Translations under genes and position numbers: made by a program
NCBI GenBank assembly: GCA_900696645.1
Contig: CAADGV010000007.1
Coordinates: 62,001-126,000 of the forward strand
Source of the DNA: an uncultured Chlorobiota bacterium
GTDB lineage: Bacteria; Bacteroidota; Ignavibacteria; UBA10030; UBA6906
Direction: 5' to 3'
Length of the DNA: 64,000 nt
Part shown: piece by piece, positions 46,394-53,882 of the stretch
Position numbering within the stretch: position 1 is the stretch's first letter
Layout: each line of letters starts with the position of its first letter
Notes under the pieces: model-generated
Databases searched by the model: none
What the model saw: the letters and a program-made list of their open reading frames with translations, nothing else
Told to the model about the DNA's origin: nothing

Positions 46394-48045
46394 CAATAGG
46401 TTCCTTCCTCAAATGACATCTCTCGCTTTGTCACGCTGCGATAGTTGACTTCGCCGGTACCCGGATAGTCCGTAACCAACGTCACGGCACCTTCCAGCGC
46501 ATCAGATCCGTCGTCGCCGACTCCCCCGACATTAACCGGTGCCGGATTCGGCTCTGCTTTCAACTGCCGCATTAACAAGTCCTGATCGGGATCATCTGGG
46601 TCGAATGTGACGATGGCGTCTTTCACTAACGGAGCGAGCCGCGCTATTCGTCCCCGCTTGTTGCCTACCTGCTTGATCGGGAAGAAGGGGAGAGGCCTCT
46701 TCTTCTTTGCCATGAACCGGCGATACTCACGCTTCACAAAATCCTCGTACATGTTGTCTGCAACGCCGACACGAATTGATTTGAACACCACGAAATGATC
46801 CCATGAACGTTCCAGCATCCAATCAACCCCTTGCTGTTGTATGTCTGCCTTCAACACAGGGATATGCAACTTCTCTTCAATCACTCCGACGCCGACGGTA
46901 ACGACTGCTTTGTTGTCACCCGTTTCGGTCCCGGACGGATCGACAAACGTGAAGACATCGTACTGACTCAGGTCAAGGTCCTTGAGACGATGAAAGCGGA
47001 ACCAGTGGTCGTGGAAAATCTTCCCCTTACGCTTGCGGGGACGCATCATCATTTCGCAATCGTGCGTCTCCGGGTCGTTCTTGCGGTCTTCAAGCTCCTG
47101 GATTGTCGGGTGACGGAATTGCCAAGTACTTTTCTCGTTTGTCGGAAACCCAGCCTCTCGGCATGCACGCGCAATCTCACGATCTTGCTTCGTTTCAAGT
47201 GGGTTTGGTTCGAGTACTCTGGTGATCACCTTTTTGAAATGCTCGGTGTGTCTGCCCCGCATCAGGCGGTCGGTGATGTCATCCTCAACAGTCCAGTTGC
47301 ACAACATGATGCCGCTCCAACGGGGGGCGTTCACACCCTTCATCACACTCTTCTTCACCCAATCAACCTTCTGCTCGACAACAGCGGGAGAGTCCGGCAG
47401 ATCAGGATCGGAAATGTCATCAATAACGAAGTGGTCGTATCGGTGTCCGTTCACTTCCTCGCCTCGCAGCGATTGGTCCCTACTGAGACCTTTGAAGGCC
47501 CTTCCCGTGCTGGTGACAATGAACCCGTTTTCCCATTGCCGCTTCCCGACCAGATCGCCAAAGTCATTCTTCAGACGAACATTTTCCTCGAACTCGATCT
47601 TCAGCGGAATGATTTTCGACTCCGCTTTCTTCTCCGTCTTGGCGATGATCGGAATATACCAGCGCTCTTCGAAGACGACTTTCCAAATTGGATCGATCTT
47701 GCCGAGAAGAGTACTTTTCGCACACCCCCGGAAACCTGCAAAGAGCGTGAACACTTTCAGCACGTCGGCCAGCCGGAAGTACTCCTCGTGGAACTTTGCA
47801 AACCCTGCGTCAAACCAATCGATCTCTGCTTCCGGAGTTTTCCAGACCTCTTTGTACTCAGGCTTGAGTTCGATGTAGTGGGGAAAATAGGTCGCGGCAA
47901 AGAAGAGCTTGTCAACTTTTGCACGAGCTACGCGGGCCCGGCGCTTTGCCGGCGTATCGTTTCTAAACGGCGTAACATCCCGTCGAACACGGTTTAACAG
48001 CTCTTCAAACTGCTCAAAGTATTCCCGTTCGGTGATGAGTGCCAT
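46393..48045 (-). CDS. Large terminase subunit (Mu gp28-like)
   Basis: A 550-residue packaging motor. The N-terminal ATPase domain has an adapted Walker A (LFAGFRGCAKSTLLGK) and Walker B/DEAD-like segment (HRYDHFVIDDISDPDLPDSP). The C-terminal RNase H-like nuclease contains VFTFVDPSGTETGDNKAVV and the later acidic residues GDDGSDALEGAV. Length matches Mu gp28 (about 550). It packages phage DNA, in Mu by a headful mechanism. Its ATG overlaps the stop of the small terminase-like gene. Confidence 0.9.
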   Translation of the reverse strand: MALITEREYFEQFEELLNRVRRDVTPFRNDTPAKRRARVARAKVDKLFFAATYFPHYIELKPEYKEVWKTPEAEIDWFDAGFAKFHEEYFRLADVLKVFTLFAGFRGCAKSTLLGKIDPIWKVVFEERWYIPIIAKTEKKAESKIIPLKIEFEENVRLKNDFGDLVGKRQWENGFIVTSTGRAFKGLSRDQSLRGEEVNGHRYDHFVIDDISDPDLPDSPAVVEQKVDWVKKSVMKGVNAPRWSGIMLCNWTVEDDITDRLMRGRHTEHFKKVITRVLEPNPLETKQDREIARACREAGFPTNEKSTWQFRHPTIQELEDRKNDPETHDCEMMMRPRKRKGKIFHDHWFRFHRLKDLDLSQYDVFTFVDPSGTETGDNKAVVTVGVGVIEEKLHIPVLKADIQQQGVDWMLERSWDHFVVFKSIRVGVADNMYEDFVKREYRRFMAKKKRPLPFFPIKQVGNKRGRIARLAPLVKDAIVTFDPDDPDQDLLMRQLKAEPNPAPVNVGGVGDDGSDALEGAVTLVTDYPGTGEVNYRSVTKREMSFEEGTY

Positions 48046-48515
48046 CAGCGTTTCCTGTACTTTTTGTTCATTTCCTCACCGAATCGGCTGAGATGGGGAA
48101 TGATTTGCTGCAGGAGTTCCGGGTCTTCAGCATCCATGAACTCTGTAAATTCCTTCGTGAAGGCGAGGATGTACGGGTACATGTGTTGACCCTTTGTGAG
48201 CCGCTCGGCCATTTCGTACAGCGCTTTTAGTGCATACACTTCCTGCGCGTCGAGCTTGTTGCCGGCCTGAATCTCATCAAGCAGCTTGCCGAGACGTGCG
48301 ACCGAGGTTTGCAGCATCTTGTTCGCGTTGGCGGTAGGTGTTGCCCGGAATGCCTCACGGTCTTTGTCCCAGTCCTTTCCTGCATGCACATCTTCTTGCT
48401 TCCAGCGATACAAAGTCTTCTCCGGCACTTTGAGCAGTTCGGAGATTTCCGGAATCTCCTTCATGTCCTGGACGTAGAACATGTAGGCATCATTGCGTTC
48501 AAGTTTCCGTGCCAT
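48045..48515 (-). CDS. Small terminase-like protein (Mu gp27 / DUF1804-like)
   Basis: A 156-residue protein beginning MARKLERNDAYMFYVQDMKE with GAGG five bases before the ATG at 48515. The N-terminal helix-turn-helix (IPEISELLKVPEKTLYRWKQ) is followed by a helical oligomerisation region. In Mu-like phages the gene before gp28 encodes such a DNA-binding terminase partner that recognises the packaging start. Confidence 0.78.
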   Translation of the reverse strand: MARKLERNDAYMFYVQDMKEIPEISELLKVPEKTLYRWKQEDVHAGKDWDKDREAFRATPTANANKMLQTSVARLGKLLDEIQAGNKLDAQEVYALKALYEMAERLTKGQHMYPYILAFTKEFTEFMDAEDPELLQQIIPHLSRFGEEMNKKYRKR

Positions 48516-48524
48516 CATCACCTC

Positions 48525-48571
48525 AAAAAAGAAAGAAGCCGAGCATCCCAAACCGGGACACTCGGCTTCTT
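48525..48571 (-). terminator. Strong terminator before the terminase genes
   Basis: AAGAAGCCGAG pairs perfectly with CTCGGCTTCTT over 11 bp, with a second inner pairing, followed on the minus strand by TTCTTTTTT. It lies directly before the small terminase ribosome site, so late-gene transcripts must begin or be antiterminated here. Confidence 0.85.
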
Positions 48572-48610
48572 GTTATCGAACGACCGAGAGTGTTTACCTA
48601 TTATTCAGAA

Positions 48611-48793
48611 TCATCTCCTGCCGGAGAGACTCGTATACTCCTCCACACTTAGTTTGATCTTTTCAAAGATCGGTATGAAATTTCCTTCGCCGTCATAGTT
48701 CAGTACAATCGTAACTCGCTTGCGATGGCGTGCAACTTCCTTGATCAGTTCAATCGTCCGGTCGACATTGAGTGCATCAGACTTATCCGCCAT
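48611..48793 (-). CDS. Small hypothetical phage protein
   Basis: A 60-residue soluble protein with helix then beta content (TIELIKEVARHRKRVTIVL; GNFIPIFEKIKLSVEEYTSL). No family recognised. It lies between the holin-like frame and the terminator, in the late operon. Confidence 0.5.
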   Translation of the reverse strand: MADKSDALNVDRTIELIKEVARHRKRVTIVLNYDGEGNFIPIFEKIKLSVEEYTSLSGRR

Positions 48794-48814
48794 GTACTCC
48801 CCCAGGTACTCTTT

Positions 48815-49018
48815 CTACAGTGTAACCAACTTGTCAAGGCGTCTGACCGATCCGGGGAGAAAGACGCAGAACAATAACGCGCTGGCGCGTCCAAACGTGC
48901 CAAGAGACACGTCCACCGCCGCTCCGAAGAGGGCGATGACGCCAGCGCGTTGAAACGCTGTGCGTACCGCACTCTCGTAGCGGTGATGAACGCTCTTGGT
49001 TTGTTTTTGGACAGCCAT
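48815..49018 (-). CDS. Holin-like small membrane protein
   Basis: A 67-residue frame whose centre is hydrophobic (AFQRAGVIALFGAAVDVSLGT to ALLFCVFLPG), with a charged N-terminus. It directly follows the endolysin gene (49,057), the usual holin position. The coding sequence contains a large perfect inverted repeat, and another frame on the same stretch is also open, so the call is tentative. Confidence 0.4.
   Translation of the reverse strand: MAVQKQTKSVHHRYESAVRTAFQRAGVIALFGAAVDVSLGTFGRASALLFCVFLPGSVRRLDKLVTL
48876..48951. repeat. 12-bp perfect inverted repeat with nested stem
   Basis: AACGCGCTGGCG (48876-48887) and CGCCAGCGCGTT (48940-48951) are perfect complements. Within the 52-base loop ACGTG and CACGT also pair. 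The whole structure falls inside the holin-like frame and so would form in its mRNA. Confidence 0.75.
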
Positions 49019-49056
49019 AATCTACCGAATCAGTTAGTATGTTTCAAGCTTAATCG

Positions 49057-49794
49057 TCAGACCTTCAATTCACAACGAGTGCAGAGTTGAGTCCAGTCGA
49101 ACATGCAGTGTAGGTCTGACTTGTCCGGTCGCACCATGGAGTGCGGCAGAACACCACTGAACGCGACGGCCACGCTTTCGTTGACACCGCTCATGTGTTG
49201 TTGCGGTGTGCGCCGCATGATCGTTGTAAATTGTTTCAACAGTTGCTCGACAAGCTCGTACAGCGATTCAAGCTGTGGCGGGTCGTATCTGTCGAAGAAA
49301 GAGTATGAACGCCACGGTGTCCCAAGATGCCAGAACTTTTTCCCATCATTCGCGACATGGTAGAGTCGCTTCGCATTTTTGAACCACTCCGTTGCAGCAG
49401 CACGCGAGCGGTCGATGTCGAAAGCGTAGAGATACTCAGGATCGAAGCGAGCCGGTGCTCCACTACCTTTTGCAATGTTGTTCAACTCGGTCCCGGAGCG
49501 CAACGCTCCTTCGGAAGCAAGCTCAATGCCGATTGATTGCTTATTGCACTGAACGTTCTGCGGGATCTTCAGACCAAGATGATGCGCCCAATAATGCGGG
49601 TCGAATACTTCGTAGACGGTGCCGTCTCGCTCGATGATGTACGCTGTGGCGACTCGCTCGGCTGTCGATTGCCAATACTTGAATGTGCTTACTGCACTTC
49701 CTCCAACGGTATGATGGAGGTACAGCTGCGTCTTCGGGACAACGTCCCGATAGTACTGATCAGGACTCAGTCGCAGAGTTCGATTGATGTTCAT
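49057..49794 (-). CDS. N-acetylmuramoyl-L-alanine amidase (endolysin)
   Basis: A 245-residue amidase-2-type enzyme. Zinc ligands and catalytic region can be read as YLHHTVGGS (first His), HYWAHHLG, SIGIELASEG and, near the C-terminus, LHCMFDWTQL (His and Asp). It cuts the amide bond between N-acetylmuramic acid and L-Ala for host lysis. There is no signal peptide, so it needs a holin. It occupies the lysozyme position of Mu. Confidence 0.82.
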   Translation of the reverse strand: MNINRTLRLSPDQYYRDVVPKTQLYLHHTVGGSAVSTFKYWQSTAERVATAYIIERDGTVYEVFDPHYWAHHLGLKIPQNVQCNKQSIGIELASEGALRSGTELNNIAKGSGAPARFDPEYLYAFDIDRSRAAATEWFKNAKRLYHVANDGKKFWHLGTPWRSYSFFDRYDPPQLESLYELVEQLLKQFTTIMRRTPQQHMSGVNESVAVAFSGVLPHSMVRPDKSDLHCMFDWTQLCTRCELKV

Positions 49795-50284
49795 CTTGCA
49801 CTCCGTTTTGTGTAATTAACTTTTGAACCCAAATAATAATCCGCTGTGCTGAGACGCCTGTCCTGCCGTCCCACTCGCCGTCGTAGTCTTTGTCACAGAG
49901 CCGACTCTCTGCATGAAAGCTCACTTGCCCTGTCGGCAGGTCGACGTACAACACCCAGTTGTGATACTCCTGCGCCGGATCGATCTTCCATCCCCACTCG
50001 ATGCCGAGCTTGGCGGCGCAGTGTTCGAGTGCATTGCACAGGTTCTTCAACGACCAGTTTTTCTTGTCGTATGCCTTGTGCCGGTAGCCGCCCCCTCGAT
50101 ACACTTTTGCACGTGCACTCGCTTTCTGTGCCCTGAACAGATTCACGGCCACCGTGCCAACGTCGCCGAGTTGCTCAAGCAGCCGATACAATTCCTTCGT
50201 GGCTTCGCCGTCTGAACCTTCGTAGATACGTCTGACATCAACGCATCTGACATCTGGCATCTGATCTCTGACCTCTGCTCTCAT
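49760..50284 (-). CDS. Conserved phage hypothetical protein
   Basis: A 174-residue protein. The central and C-terminal part (WGWKIDPAQEYHNWVLYVDL; PTGQVSFHAESRL; DYDGEWDGRTGVSAQRIIIW) looks conserved and globular. I recall similar W-x-L-Y-V..GQVSFH segments in uncharacterised phage proteins. The first 25 residues (AEVRDQMPDVRCVDV) are encoded by a dispersed DNA repeat, so the original start may be later, near MPDVRC or beyond. It overlaps the amidase start by 35 bases. Confidence 0.6.
   Translation of the reverse strand: MRAEVRDQMPDVRCVDVRRIYEGSDGEATKELYRLLEQLGDVGTVAVNLFRAQKASARAKVYRGGGYRHKAYDKKNWSLKNLCNALEHCAAKLGIEWGWKIDPAQEYHNWVLYVDLPTGQVSFHAESRLCDKDYDGEWDGRTGVSAQRIIIWVQKLITQNGVQDEHQSNSATES
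50231..50280 (-). repeat. SEVR-type dispersed repeat at a gene start
   Basis: Five imperfect units of the type CAGA(T/G)(G/C)(C/T)(A/C)A on the minus strand (CAGAGGTCAGAGATCAGATG and further units) lie across the first 18 or so codons of the 49,760-50,284 gene. They match in type the repeats in polA and at 54,729. Confidence 0.6.
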
Positions 50285-50832
50285 CCCGCCCCCGTTTGAT
50301 GCCGGCTCGGATATGTCGGATAAACACGCGTGTGCGCTCGCGCTTCACGGAATTCTTCCTCACTCATGCCGAGCTCGTCCAGGGCGTAGCTGCGCAGCTC
50401 CTCGCCGGTCATGAAGTGGCTGTTGCTTTTGCTGAGCGGGCGGTACCCGGTTTTGCTGTATGATTTGGTCGTCCTTCTGATGCCCTTTGCGCTGCTCGGC
50501 TTCTCCTTGTTGTGTCCGTGCATGTAGTGGAGTATTATCTCTTTCACGGCGCCGCCGTCGAATGTAGTATCGAGCTCAATCGCCGACGGCGGATCGAGCC
50601 TATGAAGAAGGTTCTGCACCGCCGGCCTCCCGGACATCGAAAGCAGGTGAATCACGGTGGTACGATCCAGCCGTAATGTCTTGCCGATTTCCCCCTGCTT
50701 GTATCCGGCCTTCTCAGCCGCAAGCGCAATTGCAGCACGGACGTGCACAACCGCCGACTTTCTGGTGCGTTCGAGCGGATCCAAGCCGGAAAGGGCGGAG
50801 GCCTCTCGGATAATGTCTGCGAGTGGCTTCAT
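50281..50832 (-). CDS. DNA-binding regulator with DnaA domain-IV-like fold (Mor/C position)
   Basis: A 183-residue protein. Residues 1-70 align by eye with the DnaA C-terminal domain: LADIIREASALSGLDPLE, then RTRKSAVVHVRAAIALAAEK, and GYKQGEIGKTLRLDRTTVIHL, which resembles the DnaA GRDHTTVLHA signature. No AAA+ domain is present, so it binds DNA but cannot itself initiate. The remaining 110 residues are basic. It lies where Mu has Mor, directly before the endolysin gene, so it may activate late genes or bind DnaA boxes. Confidence 0.75.
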   Translation of the reverse strand: MKPLADIIREASALSGLDPLERTRKSAVVHVRAAIALAAEKAGYKQGEIGKTLRLDRTTVIHLLSMSGRPAVQNLLHRLDPPSAIELDTTFDGGAVKEIILHYMHGHNKEKPSSAKGIRRTTKSYSKTGYRPLSKSNSHFMTGEELRSYALDELGMSEEEFREARAHTRVYPTYPSRHQTGAG

Positions 50833-51017
50833 GACTCCTGCCCTTCGAAATCGGAGGCCGGCCGGATTTCGCCCGGCCTTCCTCTTAGTTTTCTTTGAGC
50901 CGCCTCTTCAGTCGGGAAGAGGAGGGCGTTCTCGAAGTTGGCCGACCAGCCATCGTGTGGCGTCAGGAATTGCCAGGGCTTGGCAGGCCAAGTTCGTACA
51001 ACGACGAAACCTTTCAT
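50829..51017 (-). CDS. Small hypothetical phage protein
   Basis: A 62-residue protein reading like a short beta-rich domain with a DUF-type ending: FVVVRTWPAKPWQFLTPHDG and TEEAAQRKLRGRPGEIRPA. It starts within the stop of the gene before (ATGA) and is coupled to the DnaA-like gene in the same way. Function unknown. Confidence 0.55.
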   Translation of the reverse strand: MKGFVVVRTWPAKPWQFLTPHDGWSANFENALLFPTEEAAQRKLRGRPGEIRPASDFEGQES

Positions 51018-51202
51018 CTCGCTTCCCCTTTCTCATGAATGAGAAATCTCTCCGGTACGCCGGTGAGCCGAAGCGCCTGATGCTTGTTCGGATTTCGGCG
51101 GTTGATCTCGAATGCTTCCCCCAGCCCCGGATTGGTGAGGTGAAGCAATTCAAGTTCGGCATCAAACGCCCGATCCGCCCAGAATTTTTCCATCTTTGTC
51201 AT
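51014..51202 (-). CDS. Small hypothetical phage protein
   Basis: A 62-residue charged helical protein (MTKMEKFWADRAFDAELELL; RLTGVPERFLIHEKGE). The ATG at 51202 overlaps the upstream stop; a longer frame exists but would overlap the neighbour out of frame. No family recognised. Confidence 0.5.
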   Translation of the reverse strand: MTKMEKFWADRAFDAELELLHLTNPGLGEAFEINRRNPNKHQALRLTGVPERFLIHEKGEAR

Positions 51203-51585
51203 CTCGCGTCCAGCGCCTCCGGCAATTGACACAGGCTGCAGAGTCCTTCCACATCGAAATGCGGGCCGAAGACCGTTTGGCCTTTGTACAGAAAATGTTC
51301 TCTCGCTTCGTGTTCCTCGGCAGTCAGTACGCACTTCAGAGCTGTCTGCACAATCTCACTCTTCGTCATGTGCGGCGAGAGGATCCATTTTCTGGTTGAC
51401 CATGCGCTGCCCTCCGCCCGGAAGCGACCCTGCAAATGTGCGTTACCGTAACCGTCCAGCACGATCACGGCAAACTCCCAATCCTTGTACGTCACATGCT
51501 GCAGCGCTTCCTTGTAGATGCTTGCCGCAACGTCGAGCTGCACGTCGGGCGTGTTGAGTGCTGCGTTGTTGTATTCGAGTTTCAT
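51199..51585 (-). CDS. Hypothetical phage protein
   Basis: A 128-residue mixed alpha/beta protein (TPDVQLDVAASIYKEALQHV; WEFAVIVLDGYGNAHLQGRF; HMTKSEIVQTALKCVLTAEE). A C-terminal GLCSLC pair could bind metal. No family recognised. Coupled by ATGA overlaps on both sides. Confidence 0.55.
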   Translation of the reverse strand: MKLEYNNAALNTPDVQLDVAASIYKEALQHVTYKDWEFAVIVLDGYGNAHLQGRFRAEGSAWSTRKWILSPHMTKSEIVQTALKCVLTAEEHEAREHFLYKGQTVFGPHFDVEGLCSLCQLPEALDAR

Positions 51586-52328
51586 TGTTCCCCCGATGCT
51601 AAGAGTCGTACCGGCCCGTCGGCCGACGTGAGTGTTTTGTTGATTTCAATTCTGCGCCCATCATTCCAACCCGCAAGCCGTGCAGCGGTGTCCTTCCGGG
51701 GCGACTTATGGTTGCCTGTTGTGACCGAAGGCCGATTCATAACGAACTTGTCCAAGGCCTCATCGGTGAGATGGACAATCCCGTATTCCTGCGCTTGCTG
51801 TGCTTTCGCTTCGGCCAGCTTGCGATAGAGACCGACGTACACGCCGTAGAAGTAATTCAGCATCACCTGCTTGCGCCTCTTGCGGCGCATTCTGCTCGTG
51901 AGGAGGGACTTCCGGGCGTTCTTCCAAAGTGTTGCGAACGTTCGGCACAGGTACATAAACACGAACTCGGCGATGATGATATGATGCTCCTTGCCATAGA
52001 TGTCGTATCGCTCTTTCCAGTCGGTGTGCATGAATGATTTGAAGAGCCTCTTCGACCATCCTTTGGGCAGTACAATCCGCACCATCCGCACATGAAAGAA
52101 ATCGCTCACGATGTGGACGATGTAGGGCTCATATTCCTTGTACCCCGTGCCGGTGAGGAACTGCTTTGCATGAAATTCCTCGTCACGCACCTCGCCTGGA
52201 TCGACGGAATACTTCTCCATCATCTCCATTGCACGCTGCAGCGCGAGTGCCGCCTCGTGCTCATTCGGTGAAGTCGAGAGCCGGAGGAGCTTTTTTATTT
52301 TGTCAATGATTCTCTTGCGTTCGGTCAT
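51582..52328 (-). CDS. DUF2786-like phage protein
   Basis: A 248-residue protein. Starting at the coupled ATG (52328) the N-terminus reads KIKKLLRLSTSPNEHEAALA with LQRAMEMMEKYSVD, the DUF2786 pattern, followed by a longer domain with FLTGTGYKEYEPYIVHIVSD and a basic, aromatic-rich middle. DUF2786 with such a tail (DUF7168-like) is common in phages, function unknown. An upstream extension in the same frame is rejected as shadow coding. Confidence 0.72.
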   Translation of the reverse strand: MTERKRIIDKIKKLLRLSTSPNEHEAALALQRAMEMMEKYSVDPGEVRDEEFHAKQFLTGTGYKEYEPYIVHIVSDFFHVRMVRIVLPKGWSKRLFKSFMHTDWKERYDIYGKEHHIIIAEFVFMYLCRTFATLWKNARKSLLTSRMRRKRRKQVMLNYFYGVYVGLYRKLAEAKAQQAQEYGIVHLTDEALDKFVMNRPSVTTGNHKSPRKDTAARLAGWNDGRRIEINKTLTSADGPVRLLASGEQ

Positions 52329-52759
52329 GCAATCTCCTTGATGATCATCCACGCCGTCACCACGTTGCCGGTGATGCGGCACTTTCGTTTCTGTGATTTT
52401 CCCAGCACGCCTTTCTCGCGTAACGCAAACGTCCGGCCCACAACACGGTTGATCTCGGCGTTGAGGTGCACACGGATCTCTTCGTTGGTTGCGTCGTCGT
52501 GCCCCTGTTCCCGTAACTCCTTGAATGCGTTGAACACCCAAAGCTCCTTCTTGTTGAGAATGTCCGGGTCAAACGTGAGGACGATGTGCGAGAGCTTGCG
52601 CGTGTCTGTTGCCAACGGGATCGCCCTCGGCGCCTCGGTGACGAGGTATTGCTCACGTTTCGAGAGCTCTTTGTTCTCGGTTTGAAACAGCGGCAAACCG
52701 GCTGTCGGATGCTGCCCGATCACGTCTGCGACCGCTTCGTTGCGTTTGTACGGCATCAT
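52325..52759 (-). CDS. Hypothetical phage protein with helix-turn-helix features
   Basis: A 144-residue protein starting MMPYKRNEAVADVI behind GGGGGGA. The C-terminal half reads as winged-helix-like (NAFKELREQGHDDATNEEIR; HLNAEINRVVGRTFALREKG). Such small DNA-binding proteins are frequent in the middle operon of Mu-like phages. No exact family recognised. Confidence 0.55.
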   Translation of the reverse strand: MMPYKRNEAVADVIGQHPTAGLPLFQTENKELSKREQYLVTEAPRAIPLATDTRKLSHIVLTFDPDILNKKELWVFNAFKELREQGHDDATNEEIRVHLNAEINRVVGRTFALREKGVLGKSQKRKCRITGNVVTAWMIIKEIA

Positions 52760-52979
52760 TCCCCCCGGATGATACATTTCGTTGCTTGCACTTCTTGTGG
52801 CTGAAAAGCATCTGCCCGAATCGGGCCAGTGATGCTTCCTCGACGTATTCATTGTCCCCGATAGGTTCACCGCACGTCATGCAATGAACTGACGACACCA
52901 TGGTCATGTCGTAGCCGTACTTTCGGTCAGCCGTTGCGAGACCTCTGCATCTTGCACAGTTGCACACGGTGCCCGTCAT
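52653..52979 (-). CDS. Small zinc-finger phage protein
   Basis: A 108-residue frame starting at the ATG overlapping the previous stop. The N-terminal half has CNCARC and CMTCGEPI, two Cys clusters, then HKKCKQR. The last 35 residues overlap the next gene by 107 bases in another frame and look low-complexity, so the true protein may end earlier through a sequencing or phase difference. No family assigned. Confidence 0.45.
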   Translation of the reverse strand: MTGTVCNCARCRGLATADRKYGYDMTMVSSVHCMTCGEPIGDNEYVEEASLARFGQMLFSHKKCKQRNVSSGGNDAVQTQRSGRRRDRAASDSRFAAVSNREQRALET

Positions 52980-53245
52980 AGTGCCACCCTCATGGCAAGC
53001 CGGTAGCGCCGTTCGTCCTCTTCCATCTGCGCCTTGTATTCCTTCGCCAGCTCTCCAATACAGTGCCTGCACTCAACTCTTCCCGTCTCCCTGCACGTCT
53101 CGCAAGGCGCTCCGGCGATAGAGACAGCGTGGCAATCGGGGCATTCCATCTCCGCCTCATAGTCGCAGTGCGGGCACTCGATAATTCTCCGCCTCAACTC
53201 AGGATGCGCGTCGAGCCATTGTTTGAATGTGTAGAATCTTGCCAT
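52976..53245 (-). CDS. Zinc-ribbon phage protein (DnaJ-like Cys repeats)
   Basis: An 89-residue protein with four CxxC pairs in a row: CPHC, CPDC, CETC and CRHC, in the arrangement of DnaJ-type zinc ribbons, then a charged helix (AKEYKAQMEEDERRYRLAM). It may act as a nucleic-acid or protein-binding module. It is coupled to the gene downstream. Confidence 0.6.
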   Translation of the reverse strand: MARFYTFKQWLDAHPELRRRIIECPHCDYEAEMECPDCHAVSIAGAPCETCRETGRVECRHCIGELAKEYKAQMEEDERRYRLAMRVAL

Positions 53246-53348
53246 TGTCGTTATCCTTTCGGAGCGAATCAGAGATTCGCTCTACAAGATCACCCGGAGG
53301 AGAGCTGCGGACAAACCCCCCGGTACGCCCGGCAGCTCTCCTGCACTG

Positions 53349-53882
53349 TCAGCCTCCTTGCCCCCAGTGCCTGATCGTGAAGAAGGCGATCACGCTCGCA
53401 CCCCAGCCGATCCAGTTCGGCCAGCACCAGGCGAGCGCCTTCCAAAAATCCTCCCGCCACATTTCATCGGGCGGGTACCAATTTCGTGTTGCGCCAAGAT
53501 CTTCATGCGTGCGCATGTCGAGAACGATGTGCAGCATGAACGAGATCGATGCGGCGATGACCCAATCGTGAAGGAACACGATGCCATAGCAGACACCGAA
53601 GGCGCCGAAGAAGAGCGCACCGACGCTGTGCATTTTGCTGTACCAGTTCCAGGCGTTCCAGTTCCTCTTCACGAGCTTCTCGGCAAACCCGATGATGTCG
53701 TGACTCGCGCCGATAACGGCGCCGGCGGCTTCGATTGTCCAGGGCAGTTCCTGCCCGGTGATGAGCTCGCACGCCTTGATGGCAATGTAGCCGTGTGCTG
53801 CATGTTGTATCGAGTCCAAGTATTCCCCCCAGATGAAGAGTGAAGGCGGGACGCCCAACTGAGAGTCCCGCCGTGTATTCAA
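53349..53882 (-). CDS. Membrane protein, possibly metal-dependent hydrolase-like
   Basis: A 177-residue frame with three to four membrane segments and several His residues in hydrophobic context (HAAHGYIAIKACELI; GASHDIIGFAEK; FMLHIVLDMRTHE). The pattern recalls YdjM/LexA-regulated membrane-bound hydrolases. The listed start is a TTG directly after the previous stop. A second TTG at 53819, 5 bases after GGGGGG, may be the real one. Role in the phage unknown. Confidence 0.55.
   Translation of the reverse strand: MNTRRDSQLGVPPSLFIWGEYLDSIQHAAHGYIAIKACELITGQELPWTIEAAGAVIGASHDIIGFAEKLVKRNWNAWNWYSKMHSVGALFFGAFGVCYGIVFLHDWVIAASISFMLHIVLDMRTHEDLGATRNWYPPDEMWREDFWKALAWCWPNWIGWGASVIAFFTIRHWGQGG

Noticed and set aside
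46831-47997. Long plus-strand frame of about 390 codons antisense to the large terminase
   Set aside because: The terminase motifs are clear on the other strand; this frame has no recognisable domain.
48045-48551. Longer start for the small terminase at 48551
   Set aside because: It would begin inside the terminator stem and lacks a ribosome site; 48515 has GAGG at proper distance.
48745-48972. 75-codon minus-strand frame overlapping the holin-like gene
   Set aside because: No hydrophobic pattern or ribosome site; runs across the inverted repeat.
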